Positions 49,291-62,135 of a DNA stretch of 64,000 bases are shown in pieces. A model generated the notes under the pieces. The model was not told where the DNA came from. It saw only the letters and a program-made list of their open reading frames with translations, and made no database searches. Positions within the stretch are counted from its first letter, which is position 1, and each line of letters opens with the position of its first letter. A program made the position numbers and the translations under genes. The stretch is from Thiomicrospira aerophila AL3 (GTDB lineage: Bacteria > Pseudomonadota > Gammaproteobacteria > Thiomicrospirales > Thiomicrospiraceae), in assembly GCF_000227665.2 (NCBI RefSeq), contig NZ_CP007030.1, positions 1,054,001 through 1,118,000 on the forward strand, in the 5' to 3' direction.

Positions 49291-50130
49291 TTAACGTGCT
49301 CGTGGTGGACGCAGAAATTGACTGACGTCCACCTTTTGATTATCTTTGCGCAGTTCAAAATAGAGTTGTGGTTGTTGTGCAGTCCCTGACTGCCCAGATT
49401 CGGCGATTTTCTGACCACGGATAACCGGCTGTCCTTCGATCACAAGCAAACGACGATTGTGCGCATAAACGGTCATAAACCCATCTCGATGGCGGATCAT
49501 TACCATTTGCCCAAACTGACTGATACTCTCGCCCGCAAACATCACCTCACCCGCCTCTACCGCTATAACATCTTGACCGGGAGCCAGACGAATAATTAAC
49601 CCTTCTCGACCAACACTATCTTTTTGCCATTGAAAATCGTCATAACGTGGCGTAGGCCATACCCAATTCAATGCGCCAGACGCAGCAGGCTTTGCGGTTG
49701 TGGGCGCTGGAGCAGTGCGCGTGGCTGTTTGAGCGTTCGTTGTAGCTGTCGTTGAGGGTGCAGGTGTCGGCGCATCGGCCGCCAAGCGCAAACGCTGTCC
49801 TGGAAAAATAATATAGGGTTCGGCCAATCCATTCCAACCAGCTAACTCCTGAAGGGGCAACTCGCATTTCAGTGCAATTTCACCCAAGGTATCACCTGGC
49901 TGGACTTCATAACCTTCTTTAACGGAACAGGGTGAACGAAAACGTGCGAAAAAACCCCGATTTGACGTTCCCGCATCCGCTTTTGTGGCGTTAGAGTCAG
50001 CCGACTGGCTTGTTTGTGCAGCCAATCGCCGATCCTTATCATCTAAATACGCACGAGGTGCTTGGCCACAACCTGCTAGCAGGCCTGCTATCACCAATAT
50101 AGCCATTAATTTCAGAGATAATGCTGTCAT
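49291..50130 (-). CDS. nlpD: LysM and M23 lipoprotein, NlpD family
   Basis: An outer-membrane-type lipoprotein activator of cell-wall amidases. It has a signal peptide with lipobox LLAGC (the CAGGCCTG word encodes the AGL just before it), one LysM domain (YEVQPGDTLGEIALKCELPL ... FPGQRLRL) and a C-terminal M23 domain (VIAVEAGEVMFAGESISQFGQMVMIRH). The zinc ligands are incomplete, as in NlpD, so no peptidase activity is expected. It belongs to surE-pcm-yqaA-nlpD; no rpoS follows. Confidence 0.88.
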   Translation of the reverse strand: MTALSLKLMAILVIAGLLAGCGQAPRAYLDDKDRRLAAQTSQSADSNATKADAGTSNRGFFARFRSPCSVKEGYEVQPGDTLGEIALKCELPLQELAGWNGLAEPYIIFPGQRLRLAADAPTPAPSTTATTNAQTATRTAPAPTTAKPAASGALNWVWPTPRYDDFQWQKDSVGREGLIIRLAPGQDVIAVEAGEVMFAGESISQFGQMVMIRHRDGFMTVYAHNRRLLVIEGQPVIRGQKIAESGQSGTAQQPQLYFELRKDNQKVDVSQFLRPPRAR

Positions 50131-50142
50131 ACTCTTTGCACC

Positions 50143-50721
50143 CTATAAAAGTTTGTAAGCTATAAACCCAAAAACGACCAACACAAATGCCCAACCCAAC
50201 CACTCAACCCACTTACGTATAAAGGGCTCCATTTTCACACCACCCCATTTCATTAAGCTGGCCACTAAAAAGAAACGTGCGCCCCGCCCTATCACCGAAG
50301 CGATAATAAAAGGCAATAAGGCCATACCTGTTGCGCCAGCGGTAATCGTAAACATTTTATAGGGCAACGGACTAAAACCAGCAACAAGTATGATCCAAAT
50401 TCCATATTCAGCAAACAACTCCACCATGACATCATAATAAGGCGCATAGCCTACCCGTTCGATTAGTGGCCAAACCCATTCTAATAACCACATGCCGATT
50501 AAATAGCCCAACACCCCACCCAATACCGAAAATAATGTGGTCAACCAGGCAAAATACATCGCTTTTTCTGGCCGTGCTAAACTCATTGGCATGAGCATCA
50601 CATCCGGGGGGATTGGAAAAAAAGACGATTCCGCAAAACTCATCCCAGCTAAATAGCGCGGAGCATGGCGATGACGCGACCAGCTCAAAACTAAATCATA
50701 TAAGGGACCAAATAATTTCAT
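50143..50721 (-). CDS. YqaA/DedA-like membrane protein
   Basis: A 192-residue membrane protein with about four helices, related to the YqaA and DedA (SNARE-associated) group: ESSFFPIPPDVMLMPMSLARP near the N terminus and LVAGFSPLPYKMFTITAGA. DedA proteins are involved in lipid transport and membrane homeostasis. It lies between pcm and nlpD and overlaps pcm by four bases. Substrate is unknown. Confidence 0.87.
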   Translation of the reverse strand: MKLFGPLYDLVLSWSRHRHAPRYLAGMSFAESSFFPIPPDVMLMPMSLARPEKAMYFAWLTTLFSVLGGVLGYLIGMWLLEWVWPLIERVGYAPYYDVMVELFAEYGIWIILVAGFSPLPYKMFTITAGATGMALLPFIIASVIGRGARFFLVASLMKWGGVKMEPFIRKWVEWLGWAFVLVVFGFIAYKLL

Positions 50722-51431
50722 TCATGCAATCCTGATAGCAATGGGACAAATTGTGCTTCACCCAAATCGGTTTGGGTAATTCGCCCATACTGATCTTTTT
50801 CTATACCAACCAGACGTTGATTGGCTTCACCAATTGGCAAAACTAAGCGTCCACCATTAGCTAATTGTGCCAGCAAGGATTCAGGCACATTAGCCGCTGC
50901 AGCGGCACATAAAATGGCCGGATATGGACTAAACAACGCCCAACCCAACTCACCGTCTGCTAGGGCATAGGTTACGTGAGTTTTACCCAAGGTGGCTAAG
51001 CGCTTTTTAGCAAGCGCTTGTAGAGGCTCAATGCGTTCAACCGAATAAAGCTTGTTACTAAACCAGGCTAACACCGCTGTTTGATAGCCTGAACCTGTTC
51101 CAATCTCTAAAATCTTTTGCTGTAATAAAAAATCATCTCGATTTAACCAAGAGGTCATCATAGCTACCGTACGGGGATGCGACAAGGTTTGACCATAACC
51201 AATAGGTAATGAACAGTCCTCATAAACGCGTTGAGCTAGCGCTTCATCAACGAATAGGTGCCTAGGTGTATGGCGCATGGCTCGCAAAACCTCCGGGTCA
51301 AGGCGCAAATGAGATTGTTGTTCCAAACGTAGTATCATTTGATCGCGTCTACGCTGTGAAGTCAGCCCCATCCCCTGCAGTTTTTGATATGCAGGACTAG
51401 GATAGGCCAGTGACTCTTTTAATACACTCAT
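50718..51431 (-). CDS. pcm: Protein-L-isoaspartate O-methyltransferase
   Basis: Repairs age-damaged proteins by methylating L-isoaspartyl residues. The SAM-binding motif I is LEIGTGSGYQTAVLAW, preceded by the family signature IGYGQTLSHPRTVAMMTSWL. At 237 residues it has a longer N terminus than E. coli Pcm (208). Together with surE it forms the classical stationary-phase pair. Confidence 0.94.
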   Translation of the reverse strand: MSVLKESLAYPSPAYQKLQGMGLTSQRRRDQMILRLEQQSHLRLDPEVLRAMRHTPRHLFVDEALAQRVYEDCSLPIGYGQTLSHPRTVAMMTSWLNRDDFLLQQKILEIGTGSGYQTAVLAWFSNKLYSVERIEPLQALAKKRLATLGKTHVTYALADGELGWALFSPYPAILCAAAAANVPESLLAQLANGGRLVLPIGEANQRLVGIEKDQYGRITQTDLGEAQFVPLLSGLHE

Positions 51432-51453
51432 CGAAGCGAACCTTGAAGTAAAT

Positions 51454-52200
51454 TTAGCTGTTTAGCCAATCAGCAAGTGGCTCAAGCATTCTATAGTGGG
51501 TTAAATCAATTTGAAGCGGTGTGATGGAGACATACCCTCTTTCCACAGCATAAAAATCGGTGCCTTGACCCGCATCTGCGGCTTGACCAGCCGGACCAAT
51601 CCAATGAATAAGCTTTCCACGTGGATCACGCGATGATACCACCGGTTCTGATGCATGGCGTTTGCCTAATCGAGTAATTTGAATGCCACGAATCTGCTTG
51701 AACGGAATGTCTGGTACATTAACATTCAATACTGTATTACGATCCAACTTTAAGCCAGGTAGTTTATTGAGTAATACCCCCACCACTTGAGCCGCTGCAT
51801 CATAGTGTTGATGACCGCACAAAGAAACCGCGATAGCAGGCAAACCTAAAAAACGACCTTCTGTTGCTGCAGCCACCGTCCCAGAGTAAAGCACATCATC
51901 CCCCATATTGGCACCTTCATTGATACCCGACATGACCATATCAGCTTGGTAATCAAGTGCACCATTAATACCCAAATGAACGCAATCTGTTGGAGTACCG
52001 TCCACGCTCAAGATTTTGGGCGCATAATGATGAATACGCAAAGGATGAGTTAAGGTTAAGGAATTGCTGGCCGCGCTGCGGTTGCGATCAGGCGCAATCA
52101 TGACACAGTCACGAACCTTCTCATGGTTGTTTAAAAATTGAAATAGTGTTTGAATACCGGGTGCTAAGTAACCATCATCATTTGAAAGTAATATGCGCAT
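51454..52200 (-). CDS. surE: 5 prime/3 prime-nucleotidase SurE
   Basis: A metal-dependent nucleotidase and polyphosphatase. The signature is RILLSNDDGYLAPGIQ (metal-binding DD), then APDRNRSAASNSLTL and SGINEGANMG. Length is normal (248). It is first in the surE-pcm-yqaA-nlpD order and diverges from the Smr gene across 54 bases. Confidence 0.96.
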   Translation of the reverse strand: MRILLSNDDGYLAPGIQTLFQFLNNHEKVRDCVMIAPDRNRSAASNSLTLTHPLRIHHYAPKILSVDGTPTDCVHLGINGALDYQADMVMSGINEGANMGDDVLYSGTVAAATEGRFLGLPAIAVSLCGHQHYDAAAQVVGVLLNKLPGLKLDRNTVLNVNVPDIPFKQIRGIQITRLGKRHASEPVVSSRDPRGKLIHWIGPAGQAADAGQGTDFYAVERGYVSITPLQIDLTHYRMLEPLADWLNS

Positions 52201-52254
52201 CTGCTGCAGTCCTTGCCTCTAGAGAGGTAATATCGAAGTTGAGAGAATTATAAA

Positions 52255-52821
52255 GTGTCTGACCTATCTAAAGAAGATAAATTCCTACTTGAACAGGCTT
52301 TTGCTGATGTAAAACCATTAAAGCCGTTGCAAAATAAACAAGAAACAAAACATTCAAGCAAATCAAACCCTGCACAAGTCATAAAAAAAATACAACGGCG
52401 CACCAGACTTAATCAACTTGCAAGCGTTAGCCATAGTGTTAACCGAGACATAGCAAACTCGCCCTCGGGTGCCATTAGCTGGTTCGACCCAAGTCTAAGA
52501 CCACAAGATATTCAAAAACTTAAGCACGGTCACTACACCCATCAGGGCATGCTGGATCTTCATGGTATGACACAGGATCAAGCAACACAGACTTTAAATA
52601 CTTTTCTGCGGGAAAAATTACATCAAGGTGCTCGATTTGTCTTGATCATTCATGGCAAAGGCTACAACTCTGATGCTGGGCCGATCCTAAAACAACGTGT
52701 AATAGAGATACTGGAAAGTTTTCCATCATTATTAGGGTTTTGCTCAGCCCTGCCGAAAGACGGTGGCACGGGTGCACTTTACATACTATTTAAAAAACAA
52801 CGATCAAACAATCAGGTTTAA
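52255..52821 (+). CDS. Smr domain protein
   Basis: A 188-residue protein with a C-terminal Smr domain (LDLHGMTQDQATQTLNTFL, then FVLIIHGKGYNSDAGPIL and PKDGGTGALYILFK). Smr domains cut or bind nicked or branched nucleic acids; the N-terminal half is basic and disordered. GTG start with GAGAG upstream. It converges on ftsB. Confidence 0.9.
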   Translation: MSDLSKEDKFLLEQAFADVKPLKPLQNKQETKHSSKSNPAQVIKKIQRRTRLNQLASVSHSVNRDIANSPSGAISWFDPSLRPQDIQKLKHGHYTHQGMLDLHGMTQDQATQTLNTFLREKLHQGARFVLIIHGKGYNSDAGPILKQRVIEILESFPSLLGFCSALPKDGGTGALYILFKKQRSNNQV

Positions 52822-52827
52822 TAAACA

Positions 52828-53199
52828 CTATTCGATGGGATTAAATGGTAAGGGACTTTCTATAGGTTGTTCTATCGATGACTCTGCAGGTGTACTGGAA
52901 ACTTGTTCGGGACGCTCAATTAAAAACTGAACAAAAATCTCGCCTTGTTGAATCATGCCCAACCTATAACGTGCTACTGTTTCAATAGCATGTTGGCTGG
53001 AATAAAGGCTATCTAAATGCTCACGGAGTACCGCATTATAGGACTCTTGCTGCGCAAGATCAGCTTGCAAACCACTTAGACGGTCTTGCAAAAAAAGGCG
53101 CTCACCCCAGCCGCCTTTTGATGACAATAAACTAAATGACATCCAAAAAAGCGCCACAACTAAAGCAAAATTTAGCCATGCGCGCTTCACACTATCCAA
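52828..53199 (-). CDS. ftsB: Cell division protein FtsB
   Basis: A small bitopic divisome protein that links FtsL and FtsQ. It has a short cytoplasmic N terminus, a membrane helix at about residues 9-25 and a coiled coil with LQDRLSGLQADLAQQ and IETVARYRLGMIQQGEIFVQ. A Pro/Glu-rich tail follows. It lies two bases after eno, the common eno-ftsB linkage. Confidence 0.92.
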   Translation of the reverse strand: MDSVKRAWLNFALVVALFWMSFSLLSSKGGWGERLFLQDRLSGLQADLAQQESYNAVLREHLDSLYSSQHAIETVARYRLGMIQQGEIFVQFLIERPEQVSSTPAESSIEQPIESPLPFNPIE

Positions 53200-53201
53200 C
53201 C

Positions 53202-54491
<1,290 letters not shown>

Positions 54492-54544
54492 TTAACCTTT
54501 TGAGTAACAAATAAAAAAACTTCAACACCAAACAAAATTCTGCA

Positions 54545-55384
54545 TTAACCGATCAGACTTTGTTCAATAAAACCTTGCTCTTTGACTACATCATCCAATG
54601 CTTTTAACACCGCTAAAACCGGCTGTAAGTTGTCGAGTGGCCACATATTAGGGCCATCGCTTTTAGCATTCGCTGGATCTGGATGGGTCTCCATGAAAAT
54701 ACCAGCGACCCCGGCTGCTATGGCCGCACGGGCTAGCACGGGCACAAACTCACGTTGCCCACCTGATGTAGAGCCCTGCCCACCAGGTTGCTGGACAGAA
54801 TGAGTCGCATCAAACACCACTGGGCAACCAGTACGACGCATAGAGGCTAAACCACGCATATCGGAAATGAGTGTGTTATAACCAAAAGATGTACCACGAT
54901 CACAAACCATGATCTGCTCATTGCCTACTTCGCGCGCTTTCGCGACCACTTGGTCCATATCCCAAGGCGCTTGAAATTGGCCTTTTTTAATATTAACCGG
55001 CAGTCCTTGGCGACAGACATTTTGAATAAAGTTAGTTTGACGAACTAAAAACGCGGGCGTTTGCATAACGTCAACCACTGATGCCACTTCGGCCAACGGC
55101 GTATCTTCATGAACATCAGTTAGGACCGGCACACCGATTTCATCTTTAACTTTTTGTAAAATACGCAAACCCTCATCAATCCCTAAACCACGAAAACTCG
55201 CTGTTGAAGAACGATTAGCCTTGTCATACGAAGACTTAAAAATAAAGGGAATGCCTAATTGTGACGTCAACTCTTTTAACTTGCCTGCTGTATCAATAGC
55301 AAGTTGTTCTGACTCAATAACACAGGGGCCCGCAATCAGAAAAAAAGGTTGATCAATACCTACATTAAAACCGCATAGTTGCAT
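54545..55384 (-). CDS. kdsA: 3-deoxy-8-phosphooctulonate synthase
   Basis: Condenses phosphoenolpyruvate with arabinose-5-phosphate to make KDO-8-phosphate for lipopolysaccharide. It has [50 protein letters not shown] [17 protein letters not shown] and [11 protein letters not shown]. 279 residues. It starts two bases before the pyrG stop. Presence implies a Gram-negative envelope. Confidence 0.97.
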   Translation of the reverse strand: MQLCGFNVGIDQPFFLIAGPCVIESEQLAIDTAGKLKELTSQLGIPFIFKSSYDKANRSSTASFRGLGIDEGLRILQKVKDEIGVPVLTDVHEDTPLAEVASVVDVMQTPAFLVRQTNFIQNVCRQGLPVNIKKGQFQAPWDMDQVVAKAREVGNEQIMVCDRGTSFGYNTLISDMRGLASMRRTGCPVVFDATHSVQQPGGQGSTSGGQREFVPVLARAAIAAGVAGIFMETHPDPANAKSDGPNMWPLDNLQPVLAVLKALDDVVKEQGFIEQSLIG

Positions 55385-55386
55385 AG

Positions 55387-57057
<1,671 letters not shown>

Positions 57058-57145
57058 CTATTGATTTTGCGATTTAAAAAAAGTGCAAAAACTTTATAGC
57101 TTAGAATGGAAATGCATTTTAGCTTAAAAACCCCTAGGCTTCAAT

Positions 57146-58396
57146 TTAATTCACGCCCAACAAATAACAACCTTGCTCGTTTTCAACGACCGGCCATGCT
57201 TCCCGTATCCAAGGAGGCACAGCCCGACTTTGAAACCATTTCTTTAAACTTACGCCGCCAAAGCCATCAGTTGGTGTCCGATTGCGTAATAGGAGTGGAC
57301 ATTGCGGAACTGTGAAATCTGAACCCACCCAAGGCCAATGTTTGATTAACCAGGTTTGCAACGCTAAAGGTTCATCAAACCTGAGGTGAAACATGGGGAC
57401 ATGCGCAGGGTAGTAAATATGATTGCGATAGCGCTGCATGGGCTTGCCCGCAACCTGTGTTTGCGGGTGCTTATCATTGGCTGCCGAACCAACCTGCTGG
57501 GCAAACCATTGCCAATGATGCTGACGTAAACGCAAACCATGAAACTCATCAAACCACCGCGCAATTAAAGCCTGCTGACGTGGCCAACTCAATTGACTGA
57601 GAAACACCCAATCAAACCGCTGAGAACTCGGTGACCAGGCCTGCCAATCCTGCTGCTGATACTCTGCTAAGAGTTCATGATGCTCTTGTAGAAGCCTTGC
57701 GGACATGGTGATTGATTGAGCTGGCTCAGTGTAACGTTGATTCAAAACGGGCCATAGCGTTTCACGCATAAATACCCGTTCATAATGTTGGTCATTATTC
57801 ATCGGGTCAGTTACCCAGACGAGACCACAACGCTCAGCATAATCTTGCAGTGCTGCCTGACTCACATTTAACAGCGGCCGTCCCAACAGCTGATTTGGCT
57901 TATTCGGCTGAACACCTAAAGGTCGTAATAACCGCATACCAGTCAAGCCTTGTATTCCAGCCCCTTTCAGCAACCTTGCTAAAACGGTTTCAGCTTGATC
58001 CTGTTGATGATGTGCCGTTAGCAAGCAGGCCTGGTTAGCTAAAATATTTGCCAAGGCTTGGTATCGCGCTGCTCTAGCACGCGCCTCGATATTTGCGCCA
58101 TCTTTTAAATCAAGGCGTAGAGTTTGATGCTCAACCTGCCAGACCTGAGCAAGTTGCTCACAATGCTGTTGCCACTGGTCAGCCGATTCATTTAAACCAT
58201 GATTGACATGAACGCTAGATAAACTGACAGATACCGAAAAGCGCGTCGTGTACTGCTTGAGGGCATGCAATAAGACGGAGGAATCTAATCCACCACTCCA
58301 TGCCACCACCAGTCGCGGAATGGGGTCGGCGACTTGACGAAGTTGTTGAAAAAAATGCTCAAACGCCTGATTAAGCTCAGAGCTCAACGTTACCAT
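57146..58396 (-). CDS. tilS: tRNA(Ile)-lysidine synthase
   Basis: Modifies C34 of tRNA-Ile(CAU) to lysidine. The PP-loop ATPase motif is [17 protein letters not shown]; the TilS domain continues with [22 protein letters not shown]. The C-terminal part is less conserved. It overlaps accA by 20 bases and follows it on the same strand, the common accA-tilS pair. A TTG at 58387 is a possible alternative start. Confidence 0.92.
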   Translation of the reverse strand: MVTLSSELNQAFEHFFQQLRQVADPIPRLVVAWSGGLDSSVLLHALKQYTTRFSVSVSLSSVHVNHGLNESADQWQQHCEQLAQVWQVEHQTLRLDLKDGANIEARARAARYQALANILANQACLLTAHHQQDQAETVLARLLKGAGIQGLTGMRLLRPLGVQPNKPNQLLGRPLLNVSQAALQDYAERCGLVWVTDPMNNDQHYERVFMRETLWPVLNQRYTEPAQSITMSARLLQEHHELLAEYQQQDWQAWSPSSQRFDWVFLSQLSWPRQQALIARWFDEFHGLRLRQHHWQWFAQQVGSAANDKHPQTQVAGKPMQRYRNHIYYPAHVPMFHLRFDEPLALQTWLIKHWPWVGSDFTVPQCPLLLRNRTPTDGFGGVSLKKWFQSRAVPPWIREAWPVVENEQGCYLLGVN

Positions 58397-59333
58397 AACT
58401 CATATAACGCTGGTAGCGTTCGGCTAACAAGCTATCAATTGGCATAGATTTTAAGCGCGCCAATTCCTCAATAAGTATTTTTTTCAAACTATCTGCTGCT
58501 TGCTTAGGCGCACGATGCGCACCGCCAAGTGGTTCTGGCACAATAGCATCAATTAACCCAAGTGACTTAAGACGCTGTGCCGTCACGCCAAGCGCTGCCG
58601 CCGCATCCGCAGCATGCGCGGCACTTTTCCATAGGATAGACGCACACCCCTCTGGTGAAATAACCGAATAAGTACTATATTGCATCATAATCGTCTTGTC
58701 GCCCACACCGATTGCAAGCGCACCACCAGACCCACCCTCACCTATCACGGTACAAATAATCGGTACACGTAGTTCGGCCATTTCAATTAAGTTGCGAGCA
58801 ATCGCCTCACTTTGGCCACGCTCCTCAGCATCAATACCGGGATAAGCACCGGGCGTATCAATAAACGTTAAGATCGGCATACTAAAGCGCTCGGCCATTT
58901 TCATCAGTCTTAAAGCCTTGCGATAGCCCTCCGGTCGTGGCATACCAAAATTACGACGGATTTTTTCTTTGGTATCACGTCCTTTTTGCTGCCCAATAAC
59001 CATCACAGGCTGACCATCTAGTCGCGCTAATCCACCCACAATCGCCTTGTCATCAGCAAAAGCACGATCACCATGCAACTCTTCAAAATCAGTCAAAATA
59101 TTTTTAACATAATCAAAGGTATAAGGACGTTGCGGGTGACGGGCAAGTTGCGATATTTGCCAATCAGACAAGTTTTTAAAAATCGATTCGGTTAAGGCCT
59201 GACTTTTGGCTTCTAATGATTTGATCTCTTGAATTAAATCAAAATCCTGGTTGCCTTCAAGGTGGCGCAACTCATCAATCTTGGCCTCAAGCTCAGCAAT
59301 GGGTTGCTCAAAATCTAAAAAATCGAACTTCAT
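58377..59333 (-). CDS. accA: Acetyl-CoA carboxylase carboxyltransferase subunit alpha
   Basis: Transfers carboxyl from biotin to acetyl-CoA for malonyl-CoA, with AccD. It starts [19 protein letters not shown] and has [36 protein letters not shown] and [13 protein letters not shown]. 318 residues, normal length. It diverges from the DUF481 gene across 120 bases. Confidence 0.97.
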   Translation of the reverse strand: MKFDFLDFEQPIAELEAKIDELRHLEGNQDFDLIQEIKSLEAKSQALTESIFKNLSDWQISQLARHPQRPYTFDYVKNILTDFEELHGDRAFADDKAIVGGLARLDGQPVMVIGQQKGRDTKEKIRRNFGMPRPEGYRKALRLMKMAERFSMPILTFIDTPGAYPGIDAEERGQSEAIARNLIEMAELRVPIICTVIGEGGSGGALAIGVGDKTIMMQYSTYSVISPEGCASILWKSAAHAADAAAALGVTAQRLKSLGLIDAIVPEPLGGAHRAPKQAADSLKKILIEELARLKSMPIDSLLAERYQRYMSYGNVEL

Positions 59334-59384
59334 GGTTCCATCCCGTCTGTAGTAATCCGCTTATAGTATCAAATTTTTGCAAAT

Positions 59385-59412
59385 TTGACCTCCTCGTTAA
59401 GCTTGTTATACT
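59385..59412 (+). promoter_or_regulatory. Promoter of the DUF481 gene
   Basis: TTGACC (59385-59390) and TATACT (59407-59412) are 16 bases apart, each five of six to consensus, ending 41 bases before the ATG at 59454. A GGAAC segment precedes the ATG as ribosome-binding site. Confidence 0.7.
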
Positions 59413-59453
59413 GCACATCGATTTTAATTTACTGCTCAAAATAGGAACTATGT

Positions 59454-60188
59454 ATGTTTAAAACCAATCCAAAAACACTCTTAGCCGGCCTGATCACTGT
59501 TGGCTTATTAACACCGCTCACAGCTCAGGCTAAAACACCCACCCTAGGCTGGAACGGTATGGGAGAAGCGGGCTTCAATAGTCGTACAGGCAACACGGTC
59601 AGTGAAAACCTAAATGCGAGACTGCGTGTTAACTATATCCAAGAAACGACTGAATATAAAAGTCTTTTGGAAGTTCAATATCGTTCTGAAAACAATCAAA
59701 CCACCTCTGAACGCTATGTCATTGACTTACAAGCTGATCAATACCTTAACGCAGCACGTGATTTTTATGCCTTCGTTAATACGCGTGGTGAGCGCGACAA
59801 ATTTGCCGACCTCGACTCAGATTTGAGTTTTGCTGTAGGTTTAGGCCGCGTACTATATCGAACTGATGCAAGCTTATTAAAAGGTGAAGCCGGTATAGGT
59901 TACCAAACAGTAAAATTTATCGAAAAAGATGATGATTTCGATCAAGTAACGGGACGGTTAAAACTCGACTTTGACCACCAATTTAATGAGACCTATAGCT
60001 TTGTACAAGACCTACTGTATTTTGTAGGCCCAGAGCAATATAAATTGGAAACCAACACCGGGTTACGTGCGGCACTAAATAGCAAATTCTCAGTCAGTGC
60101 TAGCTACAAATATCGTTACAACTCGAATCCAGGTGATGCGAAAAAGACGGATGGCGAAACCAATCTGTCGCTCATTTACCGTTTTTAA
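59454..60188 (+). CDS. DUF481 outer-membrane beta-barrel protein
   Basis: A 244-residue outer-membrane protein of the DUF481 (YdiY-like) family. A signal peptide with cleavage after LTAQA is followed by alternating aromatic strands (WNGMGEAGFNSRTGNT, NARLRVNYIQET, SASYKYRYNSN) and a C-terminal Phe (LSLIYRF), as expected for a barrel. Function is unknown; some relatives are salt- or stress-induced. Confidence 0.88.
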   Translation: MFKTNPKTLLAGLITVGLLTPLTAQAKTPTLGWNGMGEAGFNSRTGNTVSENLNARLRVNYIQETTEYKSLLEVQYRSENNQTTSERYVIDLQADQYLNAARDFYAFVNTRGERDKFADLDSDLSFAVGLGRVLYRTDASLLKGEAGIGYQTVKFIEKDDDFDQVTGRLKLDFDHQFNETYSFVQDLLYFVGPEQYKLETNTGLRAALNSKFSVSASYKYRYNSNPGDAKKTDGETNLSLIYRF

Positions 60189-60201
60189 TCATTTCAAAAA
60201 T

Positions 60202-60241
60202 CGCGGGATAAAAAGCCATTACCCAGGCTTTTTATCCCGCG
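60202..60241. terminator. Bidirectional terminator between DUF481 gene and ycaO
   Basis: A perfect 16-pair inverted repeat (60202-60217 with 60226-60241) around an eight-base loop lies in the convergent gap. Both arms contain five A or T next to a GCC/GGC core (AAAAAGCC and GGCTTTTT), so the inner hairpin has a U-run in each direction. It should stop both genes. Confidence 0.75.
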
Positions 60242-60246
60242 CTGAT

Positions 60247-61989
60247 TCAATCTGCATAACCAAACGCTTGTTTAGCCGAACGTGCCTTATCCAATACCGC
60301 TAGCATACTTAGATGGCGCTGACTTTCAAAAAACATCGCACGCCCCAATGATAATCCCCAAAACCTTGCTTCACCATTGAGATGCTGCACAGCTTTAGCA
60401 ACAACATCCTGACCAAACAAATGTGTTAGGGTCGCTTCATAATGCACAAATTGTTTATCCTGAAGTTTTAATGCTAAGCATAAATCCATTAACTCATAAA
60501 TAGGCTGCCAGCTTGCCGCGCCAGCTGTCGCATACGCCTTAGCAATATAAAGTGAATCGGCCGCGGCTTCGTAATCCTGTAGTGCCAGCTCGGTCCAAAA
60601 ACGTAGGTCAGCTATTTTTAATGCCGACCAGGCCTGGTTAGGATCAGGCATTAAACCAATAAGCGATGCCACACCTTGATGATCACTAAAGCCCACATGA
60701 TCTAACACATTTAACACAGCGGCATAGTCCCCTTGCTCGGCACTAAATAAAGCTTCGCGTAATAAACGACCATCATTTTGATTTTTAAGCACCAATTCAT
60801 CCATCGGATAGACCTCTGACATGCCTGGCACAATCAAGCGCGTCGCACAAAAATCATGATGTTGATAATCAGCGCGATAAACCCTAAAACCCAATCCGGT
60901 TACTTTAGCCAACAGCTCAGACCACTGCCCTGCGGTAGTTTGGGCACCCTCCCAGGCACAAAAGGCATAATCAGGTGTACTGGCCAACATATGCAAATTG
61001 ATTAACCCAGACGAATCAATAAAGTGATTTTCTAAGTTTTCTGCTTCCGCAACAGCAAACTGATCCAGCGTAGGCGTTTGAAAGCCATCGAGATTTTGCA
61101 AATGCCGCCCTTGTAAGGATTCGGTTAACGTACGTTCTAATGCCACTTCGAATAAGGGATGCGCACCAAAAGATGCAAAACACTGACCTGTTTTCGGATT
61201 AAATAATGTGACATTCATCACCGGAAACTGCCCGCCCAATGACGCATCACGCACGGATACTGCCAGTCCTTGCGCTTTTAAATCTGCAATAGCTTGCGCA
61301 ATCGCGGGAAACCCTGCAATCACCTCATCTGGCACTTCAGGCAAGCAAATATTTTCAGTCAGGATTTTATTTTTTACCCAGCGTTCAAAAACTTCTGACA
61401 AACCCTGCACGGCTGATTCTAATGGCGTATTCCCTGCGGATAAACCATTACTGGCATATAAATTACTCAAAATATTAACTGGAAAATAGACGCGCTCATT
61501 GGTTGTTTGTTCCGTCATAGCAATAGCGCGAATCATTGGACTCGTATCATTGAAACTTAACAAGTGATGTGTGGTAAGCTCCTGATGGGGATCATAGATT
61601 TGCCACAGTTCAGGTGTTAAAGCCTGGCGATAATCCTCTGGGGCAAAATGGCGATCATGGGGATAATACAGCCAGTCATTAAACTGCTGACCATCTCGTT
61701 CTTCGCGCAGGGTTAAATAATAATCAGAGAAAAAATAGTTAGTTGACAGGCGCTCTAAATACTCCCCCATTGCACTCGCTTGCGTCGCTTTGCGGCTTGC
61801 GCCTTTGCCATTGGTAAAAAGTGCCGGACAAGCTTTATCAAAAATATGTAACGAATAAATATTTTCTGCTGGGTTTAGCCACTGTTGCTTATCTAAATCG
61901 ATCGCTAAATCATCAAAAATAGCCTGCATTTTTAGTAATGAAGCTTCAAGGCTCGCATCCTTGCCCTTAATTAACGTTTGTTCACTCAT
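60247..61989 (-). CDS. ycaO: YcaO-domain protein, E. coli YcaO type
   Basis: A 580-residue member of the YcaO superfamily (ATP-dependent amide-backbone activation). NGKGASRKATQASAMGEYLERLS gives the nucleotide-binding Glu residues, with ANGLSAGNTPLESAVQGLSEVFERW-like SAGNTPLESAVQGLSEVFER. The C-terminal part is the helical extension seen in E. coli YcaO, linked to beta-methylthiolation of ribosomal protein S12 with RimO. There is no cyclodehydratase partner or precursor peptide nearby. The ATG at 61989 has AGGA upstream; the frame open to 62052 is not family-like. Confidence 0.88.
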   Translation of the reverse strand: MSEQTLIKGKDASLEASLLKMQAIFDDLAIDLDKQQWLNPAENIYSLHIFDKACPALFTNGKGASRKATQASAMGEYLERLSTNYFFSDYYLTLREERDGQQFNDWLYYPHDRHFAPEDYRQALTPELWQIYDPHQELTTHHLLSFNDTSPMIRAIAMTEQTTNERVYFPVNILSNLYASNGLSAGNTPLESAVQGLSEVFERWVKNKILTENICLPEVPDEVIAGFPAIAQAIADLKAQGLAVSVRDASLGGQFPVMNVTLFNPKTGQCFASFGAHPLFEVALERTLTESLQGRHLQNLDGFQTPTLDQFAVAEAENLENHFIDSSGLINLHMLASTPDYAFCAWEGAQTTAGQWSELLAKVTGLGFRVYRADYQHHDFCATRLIVPGMSEVYPMDELVLKNQNDGRLLREALFSAEQGDYAAVLNVLDHVGFSDHQGVASLIGLMPDPNQAWSALKIADLRFWTELALQDYEAAADSLYIAKAYATAGAASWQPIYELMDLCLALKLQDKQFVHYEATLTHLFGQDVVAKAVQHLNGEARFWGLSLGRAMFFESQRHLSMLAVLDKARSAKQAFGYAD

Positions 61990-62035
61990 GAGGTATCCTG
62001 TTTTATTGGTCAATAAATTATTTTTTAGTTTATTT

Positions 62036-62065
62036 TTGATTTTTTTTGTCACATAAGGCTAGAAT
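62036..62065 (+). promoter_or_regulatory. Candidate promoter of the small cytochrome gene
   Basis: TTGATT (62036-62041) and TAGAAT (62060-62065) with an 18-base spacer lie 70 bases upstream of the cytochrome ATG in the divergent gap with ycaO. The -35 is only four of six. AGGAGG-like GGAGGA precedes the ATG at 62136. Confidence 0.4.
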
Positions 62066-62135
62066 AAAACTGCAACCCTTGTAATTTTAACGCGATATTT
62101 TCTTTTTCCTTAACCATGCAACACCGGAGGATTTT

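Noticed and set aside
57106..57315. Plus-strand 69-residue frame in the pyrG-tilS gap
   Set aside because: It starts with an ATG but most of it is antisense to the tilS C terminus and it lacks a ribosome-binding site.
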